10,102 nt of DNA from NCBI GenBank assembly GCA_009774395.1, contig VSNQ01000148.1, forward strand, positions 1 through 10,102, written 5' to 3'. The translations under genes and the position numbers were made by a program. This document shows, in pieces, positions 1-7,149 of the stretch. Each line of letters begins with the position of its first letter. Positions within the stretch are counted from its first letter, which is position 1. The DNA is from Lachnospiraceae bacterium. GTDB lineage: Bacteria; Bacillota; Clostridia; Lachnospirales; Lachnospiraceae. The notes under the pieces are model-generated. The model had not been told where the DNA came from. It worked only from the letters and a program-made list of their open reading frames with translations, and searched no databases.

Positions 1-180
1 CACCAACTCCGCCATACTTATACAAGCAACCTGCTGTCAAACGGTGCAGCACCGAAAGACGTGCAGGAACTCTTGGGACACTCTGATGTGAGTACCACCA
101 TGAATGTGTATGCCCATGCTACAAGAGAAGCAAAGCGGACTTCCGCAAGGCTCTTGGATAATGTGGCGGGCAACGATTAG
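1..180 (+). CDS. Tyrosine recombinase (integrase), C-terminal end, cut by the window edge
   Basis: This is the last 59 residues of a phage/ICE-type tyrosine recombinase, which cuts and rejoins DNA at attachment sites through a covalent 3'-phosphotyrosine intermediate. The fragment begins at the catalytic HxxR motif (HQLRHTY, His1 and Arg4 of the visible part), has the second conserved His in ELLGHSDV (residue 27) and the nucleophilic Tyr in TTMNVYAHA (residue 37), and ends with the usual short basic tail. The spacing between these boxes is normal, so the visible part looks intact and the missing N-terminus is simply outside the window. It ends near a hairpin (197-237). An integrase gene normally lies at one end of its element, so an attachment site may lie within the next few hundred bases. 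The family is sure; the specific element is not identified. Confidence 0.93.
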   Translation, partial: HQLRHTYTSNLLSNGAAPKDVQELLGHSDVSTTMNVYAHATREAKRTSARLLDNVAGND

Positions 181-196
181 ATACATTCAGAAAAAC

Positions 197-237
197 TTTC
201 CCTTGTAAACTGCCCATAAGGGCAAAAACAAGGGAAA
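197..237. terminator. Nested stem-loop, probable terminator at an element end
   Basis: An outer stem (TTTCCCTTGT at 197-206 with ACAAGGGAAA at 228-237, ten perfect pairs) encloses an inner stem (TGCCC 211-215 with GGGCA 220-224, four-base loop). Read on the minus strand the outer stem is followed by GTTTTTC, a short T-run, so it would best terminate leftward transcripts such as that of the DUF285 gene. On the plus strand, after the integrase, only an A-rich stretch follows. It could also be a structural part of the end of the integrative element. Confidence 0.6.
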
Positions 238-330
238 ATACATAGCAATTCACTGTATGAGGCTTGGAAAGCCTTGAAAAATAAGGAAAGTTCTATAAAT
301 TCATCTGCAAATTCTGATTTATATACTTGA

Positions 331-1371
331 TTATAAAATATATGCCTGATGCTTGCAATGCATATATAAGCTCGTTTTCCATGGGTACACAATTCCGAAA
401 AGGGAGATGTTATAAATAGGACTATCTAATTTCTGACACCATGCATTATTTACATATATTACTGGCAACGATCTGCAATTACAAAACATATAACTCATAT
501 TCCCTCTCTGAGGAACCCCATTTAAATAAAAACTGCGAAGATCCAAACTCGTTAAAGAATAACAGTTTTCAAACATATAACCAAACGTTCTAACCTGTCT
601 TGTATCAAATAAATCTAAATTCACATATCTTAGAGATATGCAGTCTTTAAACATCCGAAACATATTCCTTACATTGCCTGTTTTAAAATAGCTTAGATCC
701 ATACTGGTATATGACATACAGCCCATAAACATCCTCTCCATTGTTGTTACTTTGCTTGTATCCATATAACTTACTATTAAGGTTAAAGAACTGCATCCCT
801 CAAACATACTTTTCATATTGGTAACATTACTTGTATCCCAATTAAGCAAGTCAAACTTCGTTATAGATGCGCAATTATAAAACATCTGATACATATTTGT
901 TACTTTACTAGTATCCAGATTCGAAACATCCAAATCAAACAATCCGCTGCATCTATAAAACATACACGACATATCAGTTGTATCAGAAGTATCAATATGA
1001 TTGCCAAACTTTATTGTTCCTATATTACTTTTCCCAGCAAACATATATCCACTTGTTTTACTCGACGGATTACTTGCTATTTTCGTTTTATAAAGTTTTC
1101 CATTTACTTCATAATTATTATATACGATTACATCTTTCTTAGAACCCGTATAATAGTTTAATGTAATTGTATTATTAGCATCATCTAATGTATAATTCCA
1201 ATTTGCATATGCAGAAGATGGTGCGGTATTATACATTTCCTCATTGCTAATCGCTCTTAAGTTTACAGTATATCTTCCATTCAATGAGAATTCATGCTGT
1301 TGACTATATATAACAAAATAATGTGTTCCAGCAGTAAGCGCATATGTTTGATTCTCATAAGCAGAAATCAT
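331..1371 (-). CDS. BspA-type DUF285 leucine-rich-repeat surface protein, incomplete
   Basis: This protein of 346 residues carries seven repeats of about 26 residues with the DUF285 (PF03382) pattern: a 'LDTSxVTNM' strand followed by MFxxC. The MFxxC boxes fall at residues 137, 163, 189, 214, 240, 266 and 295. In the family these repeats sit in secreted or wall-bound proteins of gut Firmicutes and in mycoplasma lipoproteins, with roles in adhesion inferred. Residues 55-100 (W.Y.LD..N.TITL..YTG, then an NGK.YKT block) match the module that usually precedes the repeats. Two oddities appear. There is no signal peptide: an in-frame stop lies at 1414-1416, so the ORF cannot extend to a normal leader. 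After 'VIYVNNAW' (about residue 311) the sequence no longer resembles the family and runs about 35 residues to the stop, with no anchor. The start at 1371 is backed by an AGAAGG Shine-Dalgarno (1379-1384, seven-base spacer). It may be a decayed or truncated gene. Confidence 0.82.
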   Translation of the reverse strand: MISAYENQTYALTAGTHYFVIYSQQHEFSLNGRYTVNLRAISNEEMYNTAPSSAYANWNYTLDDANNTITLNYYTGSKKDVIVYNNYEVNGKLYKTKIASNPSSKTSGYMFAGKSNIGTIKFGNHIDTSDTTDMSCMFYRCSGLFDLDVSNLDTSKVTNMYQMFYNCASITKFDLLNWDTSNVTNMKSMFEGCSSLTLIVSYMDTSKVTTMERMFMGCMSYTSMDLSYFKTGNVRNMFRMFKDCISLRYVNLDLFDTRQVRTFGYMFENCYSLTSLDLRSFYLNGVPQRGNMSYMFCNCRSLPVIYVNNAWCQKLDSPIYNISLFGIVYPWKTSLYMHCKHQAYIL

Positions 1372-1425
1372 TTCTTTACCTTCTGTAAATACCCATTGAA
1401 ATGCATAATTAATCTATATATATTC

Positions 1426-1453
1426 AATTTATTTAGATGAATGTATTTGTCAA
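1426..1453 (-). promoter_or_regulatory. Possible sigma-A promoter for the DUF285 gene
   Basis: On the minus strand TTGACA (1453-1448) is followed after 16 bases by TAAATT (1431-1426), a weak -10 box. The predicted transcript start would lie about 45-50 bases before the ATG at 1371, leaving room for the AGAAGG ribosome site. The perfect -35 is the main support. AT-rich DNA gives such matches by chance, so this is tentative. Confidence 0.35.
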
Positions 1454-1556
1454 ATAAGTGGGCTGCATCCATTAATTTTCATAATGGCATATTGGGATTA
1501 TATGCAGACTGCTGCTCATACATATTTTCCGTATCCGTTATCAAAAATAAAAGGAA

Positions 1557-1663
1557 AATACTGACGAACGACTAGATTTTCCTTTCTGCACAGCATGTAT
1601 TGTCCTCTTAAACAATATTATGGACTGTACAGAAATTGGAAAATCTTAACGTTTGTCAGTATT
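1557..1663. repeat. 107-bp imperfect palindrome (long hairpin)
   Basis: The outer 26 bases at each end (1557-1582 and 1638-1663) are inverted copies with 22 identities plus one possible G-U pair. Inside them TTTCTGCACAG (1583-1593) pairs with CTGTACAGAAA (1625-1635) at all but one position, and TATTGT (1598-1603) pairs with ACAATA (1612-1617), leaving a short loop near 1604-1611. The motif GGAAAAT occurs at 1553 and 1638, and ATTTTCC at 1576, so smaller alternative hairpins are possible. Read on the minus strand it lies about 80 bases after the carboxypeptidase stop and is followed by a T-rich run (TTTTCCTTTTATTTTT). It may act as an unusually long terminator. Its length and internal symmetry also fit a MITE or another non-coding palindromic repeat. 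Confidence 0.8.
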
Positions 1664-1739
1664 GTGCTCCCTCTTCATATATTTACATTATGTAAAAGTT
1701 CATTAAACAGCAATTACAATAAATTTTACTTATTTTATC

Positions 1740-3053
1740 CTAAATAGAACCTCTACTCTCCGAAAATCGTTTATAAAGGTTGGCATGGTCTGAAATACAT
1801 TTCCATCTGTCGTAAGCGTTAACAGTTACACAGATATATTTTCCACCATTTTCACTCACTCCATAGCTTACTGCACAATTGCCTGATTCCTTTACATAAC
1901 CCGTCTTACCACAAAGGACTTCACCGTCCCATTCTTTATCTTCAATACGCCGCAAAAACCAATTAGATATCAAAAGCCCCTCTGGGTGCTGTTCTGTGAT
2001 AGAAGTCGTATAGGTATGGGCAGACAGGACTTCACGACAAAGCGGATTTTCAATAGCTGCTCTCATAATCACTGCTAAGTCATAAAGCGTGCAATAATGA
2101 TCGGCATCATAAATTCCGACGCAATTTGTAAAATGTGCTGTTTCAGACAATCCCAGCTCGTCCAGCTTTTGATTCATTAACGTCACAAATTCTTCCTGCG
2201 ATCCTGCCACATAATAAGCCAATCCCAAAGCAGCATCTGCACCAGACGGCAAAACTGTGCCATACAACAAGTCCTTTACTGTTACACTTTCGCCTTTTTC
2301 AAATCCAACACCACTGCAGTCGTTGACAAAGCAATAATCCAAAATTTCTCCTGTAATCTGGAATGTATCGTCAAGATTTCCCATATGTTCTACCGCAACA
2401 AGCAATGTCAAAACTTTTGTCATTGATGCCGGAACTATGCGGCTTTTCTCATCCTTACCTGCTAGTATCATTCCACTTTCAATATCTACCAAAATAGCGT
2501 TGTTGCTGACGACCTCATCACCTAATGCAACCATATTTTCTGCGGCAGTATATTGATACGTTTTATTTTGAACATTGATATTATCCATTACGCCTGCTGG
2601 CTTCGGAATCTTTACCAACATTGAAATGGTATGCATTGATTGGCTTAGTGCATTATTGTCTTTTGTTTTTTCATTTTGTATTTTTGTATCTTGTATTTCT
2701 TGTGTTTCTTGTGTTTCTTGTGTTTCTTGTGTTTTTATGTGATTATCTTCGTAATTTTCTTCTGTAATATTTTCTAAAGTTTCTGTTTCGCTTTGTATTG
2801 GTTCTGTTTGTGCCTTCACTACAAAATCTTGACTATTATCGTGTCGAGAACCATTCTCTGTGGTACCTTTGTGTTTTCCAACATCTTTTATTCTAATCGC
2901 TGTTAACGATACTATAGCAACTGCAATCAATACAATACCGATTTTAAATGCCTTACGAAAAAATTCTTGTTTTTTCTTTTCGCGTTTCATTTCCGCTTTC
3001 CGCTGCGCCCACCGTGCTTGACGCAGTTCTTCATTTTCAAGCTGATTTTCCAT
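1740..3053 (-). CDS. Membrane-anchored D-Ala-D-Ala carboxypeptidase (PBP5-like, peptidase S11)
   Basis: This 437-residue penicillin-binding protein should trim the terminal D-alanine from peptidoglycan stem peptides outside the membrane. A basic, charged cytoplasmic start (residues 1-33) is followed by one hydrophobic segment (about 37-53). Next comes a long Glu/Thr/Gln-rich linker (58-135) with a TQE tripeptide repeat at 108-118, then the catalytic domain from about residue 180. Active-site motifs are SMTK (Ser210 nucleophile, Lys213), SGA at 270-272 where classical PBP5 has SGN, and KTG at 383-385. The chain stops about 50 residues after KTG, so the C-terminal PBP5 anchoring domain is absent; the N-terminal segment is the anchor instead. 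AGGAG at 3065-3069 lies 11 bases before the ATG. It is a single-gene unit between two stem-loops. SGA for SGN may be a subfamily feature rather than a defect. A DacF/DacB-like role is possible, but I cannot choose a symbol. Confidence 0.93.
   Translation of the reverse strand: MENQLENEELRQARWAQRKAEMKREKKKQEFFRKAFKIGIVLIAVAIVSLTAIRIKDVGKHKGTTENGSRHDNSQDFVVKAQTEPIQSETETLENITEENYEDNHIKTQETQETQETQEIQDTKIQNEKTKDNNALSQSMHTISMLVKIPKPAGVMDNINVQNKTYQYTAAENMVALGDEVVSNNAILVDIESGMILAGKDEKSRIVPASMTKVLTLLVAVEHMGNLDDTFQITGEILDYCFVNDCSGVGFEKGESVTVKDLLYGTVLPSGADAALGLAYYVAGSQEEFVTLMNQKLDELGLSETAHFTNCVGIYDADHYCTLYDLAVIMRAAIENPLCREVLSAHTYTTSITEQHPEGLLISNWFLRRIEDKEWDGEVLCGKTGYVKESGNCAVSYGVSENGGKYICVTVNAYDRWKCISDHANLYKRFSESRGSI
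2691..2735 (-). repeat. 9-bp tandem repeat coding TQE in the carboxypeptidase linker
   Basis: Five tandem 9-bp units (plus-strand form TTGTGTTTC; the first and last units each differ by one base) lie inside the carboxypeptidase gene. They encode a TQE tripeptide repeat with one TQE changed to IQD/IQE-like ends. The unit is a multiple of three, so gain or loss of units by slippage changes linker length without a frameshift. Confidence 0.9.
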
Positions 3054-3505
3054 TGATATAAACTCTCCTATTTCTATACTCCGGCAATTATGCTTATAAA
3101 CAATTAAATTTAACTACAGTTTTGCTTTGCTAAACTGCAATATATCACGACGTAGCCAAATACTTCATGGTGTCGTTGTGTAATTCTCAAACTATGTACA
3201 AAAATGCCCCACTAAACAGTGAGGCACAAAATTTGTATCCCAGCCATTTATTCATCGCTTGCTGGGGAGCGAAAATATTTGTATCTGCACCTTTTCTATC
3301 CATGCCGATATGCAGTTTCGGCAGAAGCAAAATAAAAAACTGCTATCCAATTCCTTAATTCTTATTATACAAATTCCTTCATAAATATCTATTGACATTT
3401 TTTACAAAAATCTGCTTCTATTTATCTTTACCTTTGAAAAATCTTTTATTTTAAAATCTTTTTCTTTAGAATCTTTTTCTTTAGCATCTTTTTCTTTAGA
3501 ATCTC
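3054..3505. other. Intergenic region, 452 bp
   Basis: This stretch holds the carboxypeptidase ribosome site, a small inverted repeat (CAGTTT 3118-3123 with AAACTG 3133-3138) that could lie in its promoter region, the terminator at 3205-3226, and the 15-bp repeat array at 3439-3513. Short ORFs across it overlap the terminator and show no family resemblance, so I call no gene here. Confidence 0.55.
3205..3226 (-). terminator. Rho-independent terminator for the debranching-enzyme transcript
   Basis: On the minus strand TGCCTCACT pairs with AGTGGGGCA around a four-base loop with one mismatch, and the stem is followed directly by TTTTTG. It lies about 280 bases after the debranching-enzyme stop, giving a long 3' untranslated region that includes the 15-bp repeats. 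It also insulates the carboxypeptidase gene, which starts 150 bases further on. Confidence 0.75.
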
Positions 3506-3513
3506 TTATTTCA
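3439..3513 (-). repeat. 15-bp tandem repeat, five units, overlapping the end of the debranching enzyme
   Basis: Five head-to-tail 15-bp units start at 3439, 3454, 3469, 3484 and 3499. The three central units differ only at their first two bases (plus-strand core ATCTTTTTCTTTA); the first and last are more diverged. The last unit contains the stop codon and final residues of the debranching enzyme. Read on the minus strand in the frame two bases on from the gene, the array encodes KDSKEKDAKEKDSKEKD, a lysine/aspartate-rich peptide that continues to a stop near 3409. The unit is five codons long, which fits a coding origin. Confidence 0.88.
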
Positions 3514-5512
3514 TAAACTGCTCATAATCATAGACTGCACGAAGCAGTTCTCCTACGCTCCATGCCTGTGCAAAACATCCGCGTGAAACAGTTGGCGTAT
3601 CACCGTCATAGATTTCAGCAATCTGCGCGATACAGCCCTCCTTCAACCACAGTTTCAAATTTTCAAATCCGTCCTCCAATTCTTTCTGCATCTGTTTATA
3701 CGCCATTGATTGGGTATCCTGCGATTTTTTCATCAAGCGGATACACGCCCTATAATATGCGCCTAGCGGAAATGCCCATACAGTACCTTGATGATATGCT
3801 CTATCACGTTTTTCCATTTCACCAATATATATTCCATGGAAATCTTTGTCCTTTTTTGACAAAGTGCGCAATCCGATTGTAGTATACAGTTCCTTGCGTA
3901 CTTTTTGTATTACAAGTTCTTCTTTTTCTGCTGAAAGCATCGTAAACGGCATAGAAAGCGCCCAAATCTGATTACAGCGTATTTGATTTTCGTCACTGCT
4001 GCCGCTTAATACATCTTTTAAGCATTGTTCTTCGAGATTCCAAAATTTCTCTGTAAACGAAGCTTGCACTTTTTCAGAAAGTGCGCCATAACTTGGCTTT
4101 CCTGTCAGCTTTTCCATAATTCTAAGTGCACTATACCAATATGCATTGATTTCCACTGGCTTTCCATGACGCGGCGTAGGGAGAAAATCTCCTACTCTGA
4201 CATCCATCCACGTAAGCTGCTCCAATTCTGCACCTGCCATAATTAAGCCATCACTGTCCATTTGAATATGAAAATCCGTGCCTTTTTGATAATTCTCCAC
4301 AATCTGTTCCAATACAGGCACAATTTCTGCTTGAAAATCATAGTCATTGGCATATTCCATATATTCATAGACTGCATTAATAAATAACAAAGGCGCATCT
4401 GCGGAATTGTACATCGGATTGGCATCCCCCTCTGGAAATAGATTGGGAAGCAAGCCATTTTTAACATATTTTGCAAATGTGCGCAAAATACTCTTGCAAT
4501 CCGTAAAACGCCCTGTTACCATTGTTGTTCCAGCAAGCGCAATCATGGTATCTCTACCCCAATCTTCAAAAAACGGATAGCCGGCAATAATACTTTTTCC
4601 ATTAGTTGAATCACGGTTTACTACATAAGCATCTGCGCTTAACACAAACTGTTTTCCAAGTTCCGAAGTAACAGCAGCTTGACGCAGAAGCATTTCTTTA
4701 TACATATTTACTTTGTCAAGCAATGTATTATAAATATCCTCTGTATAGGGAATCGGCTGGGTACTAAATACCATACTTCCGCAATACTTATCCGAAGTAC
4801 CATTTTGCTTAAAATCAAAAACGATACTATGATTCATATAGGCATCCCCATACGCTTCACGTCCATCCCGCTCGTCCTGAGAAAAATACATTTCACCGAA
4901 CAAATGCCCTTCCTGCTGCAAAACCTCTGCATTTGTCGACAAATAAACCGTATATTCATTGGCGATTATTTTATGACACTCCTGTCGGTTATTGGAATGC
5001 TCAAATAAAATCGTCTGCTCCTTGTCAAAGATATCCTTTTTTGTTGAAAAACGAAGCAATGGCGTTACTTCCAACCGAACCTGTTTACCCTCAATATTTT
5101 CTGCTTCATATTTGATGGCAACTGTATTTTCCCCGTGCGGCATCAAAATAGTTTTACGCAGCACAACGCCTCCCGCTAGGAATTTCCACTGCAGCGACTC
5201 TCTGTCAAAATCATTATGGACAAATTCCTGCAAATATTGAAAACCTTGATAATCCTCGCCAGATTTCATACGCTGTGATGTAAGAATATATTCTGTTTTA
5301 TCCACTACTAATTTTTCAAATACATTTGTAATCAAATGCCAGCGTACATTCGGTGCTTTCTTGGCTGCCATTAAAAGTGCCTGATCGCCACGCGCCGCCG
5401 ATCCAATTATGGAGAGTCCGCTGTAACCTCCTAGGCCATTTGTTAATAAGTAACAATCTTTCTCTCCTTGTTCTATTGTCTGCCAATCTTCTTGATGAAA
5501 TGTAAATTCCAT
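3506..5512 (-). CDS. Glycogen debranching enzyme, amylo-alpha-1,6-glucosidase type (GH133)
   Basis: This 668-residue cytoplasmic enzyme should hydrolyse alpha-1,6 branch points during glycogen breakdown, acting after phosphorylase. Residues about 18-225 form the beta-rich N-terminal domain (GDE_N type, opening with YLLTNGLGGYSG). Residues about 285-660 form the (alpha/alpha)6 catalytic domain (GDE_C type). Recognisable family blocks are GYPFFEDWGRDT (311-322), NLFPEGDANPMYNSADAPL (357-375), TWMDVR...PRHGKPVEINAYWY (434-460), YHQGTVWAFPLGAYY (573-587) and EIYDGDTP with SRGCFAQAWSVGEL (633-657). Acidic residues in these blocks are the likely catalysts. The length matches the bacterial family and nothing is missing. 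The start is fixed by GGAGG at 5522-5526, nine bases before the ATG. It has its own promoter and no adjacent glycogen genes in this window. Its 3' end runs into a 15-bp repeat array. Confidence 0.94.
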   Translation of the reverse strand: MEFTFHQEDWQTIEQGEKDCYLLTNGLGGYSGLSIIGSAARGDQALLMAAKKAPNVRWHLITNVFEKLVVDKTEYILTSQRMKSGEDYQGFQYLQEFVHNDFDRESLQWKFLAGGVVLRKTILMPHGENTVAIKYEAENIEGKQVRLEVTPLLRFSTKKDIFDKEQTILFEHSNNRQECHKIIANEYTVYLSTNAEVLQQEGHLFGEMYFSQDERDGREAYGDAYMNHSIVFDFKQNGTSDKYCGSMVFSTQPIPYTEDIYNTLLDKVNMYKEMLLRQAAVTSELGKQFVLSADAYVVNRDSTNGKSIIAGYPFFEDWGRDTMIALAGTTMVTGRFTDCKSILRTFAKYVKNGLLPNLFPEGDANPMYNSADAPLLFINAVYEYMEYANDYDFQAEIVPVLEQIVENYQKGTDFHIQMDSDGLIMAGAELEQLTWMDVRVGDFLPTPRHGKPVEINAYWYSALRIMEKLTGKPSYGALSEKVQASFTEKFWNLEEQCLKDVLSGSSDENQIRCNQIWALSMPFTMLSAEKEELVIQKVRKELYTTIGLRTLSKKDKDFHGIYIGEMEKRDRAYHQGTVWAFPLGAYYRACIRLMKKSQDTQSMAYKQMQKELEDGFENLKLWLKEGCIAQIAEIYDGDTPTVSRGCFAQAWSVGELLRAVYDYEQFMK

Positions 5513-5884
5513 TGTAATCGTCCTCCGCCTTATCTTGCCACAAATTTTAAATTATAATCCCATATTCCCCATGCTAAACCACCTTATAATTGACAAGGAT
5601 TATACCAGTCATTGTAAACATTTGTTCTTTTAGTATATCTTACATTTATTTTAATGTCAACACATTTTTATTATTGCCAAAATAATTTCCTTACACGAAA
5701 ATCAAATAGGATGTGTAACATCTTTAAACTTCTTTTCACAGATTATTTACACTATTACTCGCATAATATCAAAAATTATGATAACATACCAATAAGGAAT
5801 TCGTTTTCTCACAAAAACTCCTTATAAAAAATATAAAGCAAAAATCATTATCAATTAACGATTACAAACGAAAGGAACATTTCA
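5513..5884. other. Divergent intergenic region, 372 bp
   Basis: This region separates the divergent debranching-enzyme (minus) and DxDxDG-protein (plus) genes. It contains the strong minus-strand promoter at 5632-5660 and, on the plus strand, a TTGACA at 5590-5595 with TGTAAA 17 bases on, a possible distant promoter for the rightward gene. The ribosome site of that gene, AAAGGA, is at 5871-5876. I saw no small ORF, operator palindrome or riboswitch fold that I can support. Confidence 0.5.
5632..5660 (-). promoter_or_regulatory. Sigma-A promoter of the debranching-enzyme gene
   Basis: On the minus strand a perfect TTGACA (5660-5655) is followed after exactly 17 bases by TATACT (5637-5632), five of six matches to TATAAT. 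The predicted start is about 5625, giving a leader of roughly 110 bases. This is the best promoter match in the window. Confidence 0.78.
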
Positions 5885-6991
5885 ATGAAAAACCTTAAAA
5901 ACACAAATATTTTAGCAACAATACCATTTCGTAGTACTATGATTGTGTTGGCATGTATTATATCGGCATATCTCTTTAAATTAAACTCTGCAAGATTACA
6001 AAATTTTACAGAACTTTCAAATAATATAAATAGAAATCAGATACAAGAATCCGTATCTAACAAATTGTTAACAAAAACTTCCTTATCCTATGCGTCCTTG
6101 ATCCAAAAACTTTTATCTAATGAATCTTTATTAAAAGAAAAACAACCTTCCAAGAAAGATACTACTGCTTTTCCGAATAAGGACTTAAATAATAGTTACT
6201 TAACGCCTCTTGCAGACAATGAAAAACTTTTTCGCCAGAGTGAATACTGCCAGAATTTAAGTAATACCGAAATAACCACTTTTTTTCAAATGCTTTGCAA
6301 CGATAATGTTTTTGAAAACGAAACACGAAAACTCAAACGCCTTATTATAGACGACCTTGACGGAAACGGACAAAAGGATATGATCGCAATTGTACAAAAA
6401 CCGAGAACGTTTTATGGGGAAGGACGCATTTACATTTATATGAATAATGATATTCCTTATTATTTTTATAATGACTTCTTCCCCTATGATAATGTTGCTC
6501 ATATTTTTTGGAATGATCTGGACAGTGATGGTAATATTGAAATCGTGTTTGAAGCAAACGGCACAGGCAACGGCGGCACAGGCGACTGGTATCAATTAAT
6601 ATTACGATATAAAAATCATACTATGCAGCGAATGACCTTGCCTTGCGATGATAAAGAGCATTCAGATAACGAATATGGACTTTTTGTTAATATAGCACAA
6701 AAACCACAAGAAAATACTTATAACGCATACTGTCCTTATATTAATGAAACAATCACTTTTCATGCAGATTTTTATTACCCATATAGAGAAGGATACGGCG
6801 GAGCAAACTGCAGAGGATTTTATAATTTGCAATACATTGAATATAATGGCAAACCAGCAATAGAGGCATGGGAATACCTACATGGCGAAGGAGGAATCCC
6901 ACATTCTGTAGGAATTGCCAAATTTATTATTACATGGAATCAAGACGGCTCCAGCCATATTGCCGATTGGCGGATAGATCCTTGGGAGTAA
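5885..6991 (+). CDS. Exported or membrane-anchored protein with two DxDxDG loops, unknown function
   Basis: This 368-residue protein has a basic N-terminus, one hydrophobic segment (about 17-31), a polar low-complexity stretch (40-110) and a globular part from about 115. A VLAC sequence ends at Cys23 inside the hydrophobic stretch, but it is a poor lipobox, so I favour a signal anchor. The globular part contains two calcium-type loops: D157-L-D159-G-N161-G with D165, and D211-L-D213-S-D215-G with E219. Each is followed by a beta-strand-like stretch (MIAIVQ, IEIVFE). This arrangement is that of FG-GAP/VCBS or EF-hand-like loops in extracellular proteins. Gly- and aromatic-rich segments follow (NGTGNGGTGDW, EGYGGANCRGF). 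The C-terminus is DWRIDPWE, with no wall-anchor motif. The start is supported by AAAGGA at 5871-5876, eight bases before the ATG. I do not recognise the family; a surface role binding calcium is inference. Confidence 0.8.
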   Translation: MKNLKNTNILATIPFRSTMIVLACIISAYLFKLNSARLQNFTELSNNINRNQIQESVSNKLLTKTSLSYASLIQKLLSNESLLKEKQPSKKDTTAFPNKDLNNSYLTPLADNEKLFRQSEYCQNLSNTEITTFFQMLCNDNVFENETRKLKRLIIDDLDGNGQKDMIAIVQKPRTFYGEGRIYIYMNNDIPYYFYNDFFPYDNVAHIFWNDLDSDGNIEIVFEANGTGNGGTGDWYQLILRYKNHTMQRMTLPCDDKEHSDNEYGLFVNIAQKPQENTYNAYCPYINETITFHADFYYPYREGYGGANCRGFYNLQYIEYNGKPAIEAWEYLHGEGGIPHSVGIAKFIITWNQDGSSHIADWRIDPWE

Positions 6992-6998
6992 ACATTTG

Positions 6999-7020
6999 AG
7001 GACTGTTAAAAATTACATTT
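6999..7020 (+). repeat. Fragment resembling the left end of the MITE-like element
   Basis: AGGACTGTTAAAAATTACATTT at this place lines up with the first 24 bases of the element that starts at 7150, with two single-base gaps and few substitutions. Similarity then fades. It may be the relic of an older copy, or a chance match in AT-rich DNA. Confidence 0.4.
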
Positions 7021-7112
7021 CCCGACATTTCCCAGCAATTATTTGCTACTATTTCTGTATTATTCCATACTCACGGTATTCGAATAACGTTTTAAGGGAT
7101 GGTAAAAAATAA

Positions 7113-7141
7113 TGCAAGTGAATCTAACCCATTCACTTGCA
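7113..7141 (-). terminator. Stem-loop, probable minus-strand terminator
   Basis: TGCAAGTGAAT (7113-7123) pairs perfectly with ATTCACTTGCA (7131-7141) around a seven-base loop. Short GGTAA/TTACC flanks can extend the fold. On the minus strand it is followed by TTATTTTTTACC, a good T-run, so it would end transcripts coming from the reverse transcriptase-RloB fusion. On the plus strand after the DxDxDG gene only a mixed sequence follows. The MITE-like element lies between it and the gene it would serve. Confidence 0.68.
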
Positions 7142-7149
7142 CTTACCTT

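Larger units (their letters stand above)
1372..1739. other. Intergenic region, 368 bp
   Basis: No gene is visible between the DUF285 gene and the carboxypeptidase. The stretch holds the possible promoter at 1426-1453, a small stem-loop (CCATTA 1469-1474 with TAATGG 1482-1487), and the long palindrome at 1557-1663. The 76 bases between that palindrome and the carboxypeptidase stop are plain AT-rich sequence. Confidence 0.6.

Noticed and set aside
1..180. Idea that the left and right integrase pieces are one gene split by an insertion
   Set aside because: They are on opposite strands, converge on each other, and the right piece belongs to a sequence type whose usual C-terminus differs from the left piece.
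259..273. AGGCTT/AAGCCT stem-loop after the integrase
   Set aside because: It is short, has no T-run on either strand, and is expected by chance in this AT-rich DNA.
177..392. Minus-strand 71-codon ORF next to the integrase
   Set aside because: It overlaps the hairpin at 197-237 and the end of the DUF285 gene, is rich in Cys/Phe/Tyr as expected from AT-rich shadow frames, and has no ribosome site I can support.
3195..3360. Minus-strand short ORF (…MDRKGADTNIFAPQQAMNKWLGYKF…) and plus-strand ORF 3167-3358
   Set aside because: The minus frame reads straight through the terminator hairpin and has no ribosome site; the plus frame is its complement. Neither resembles a family.
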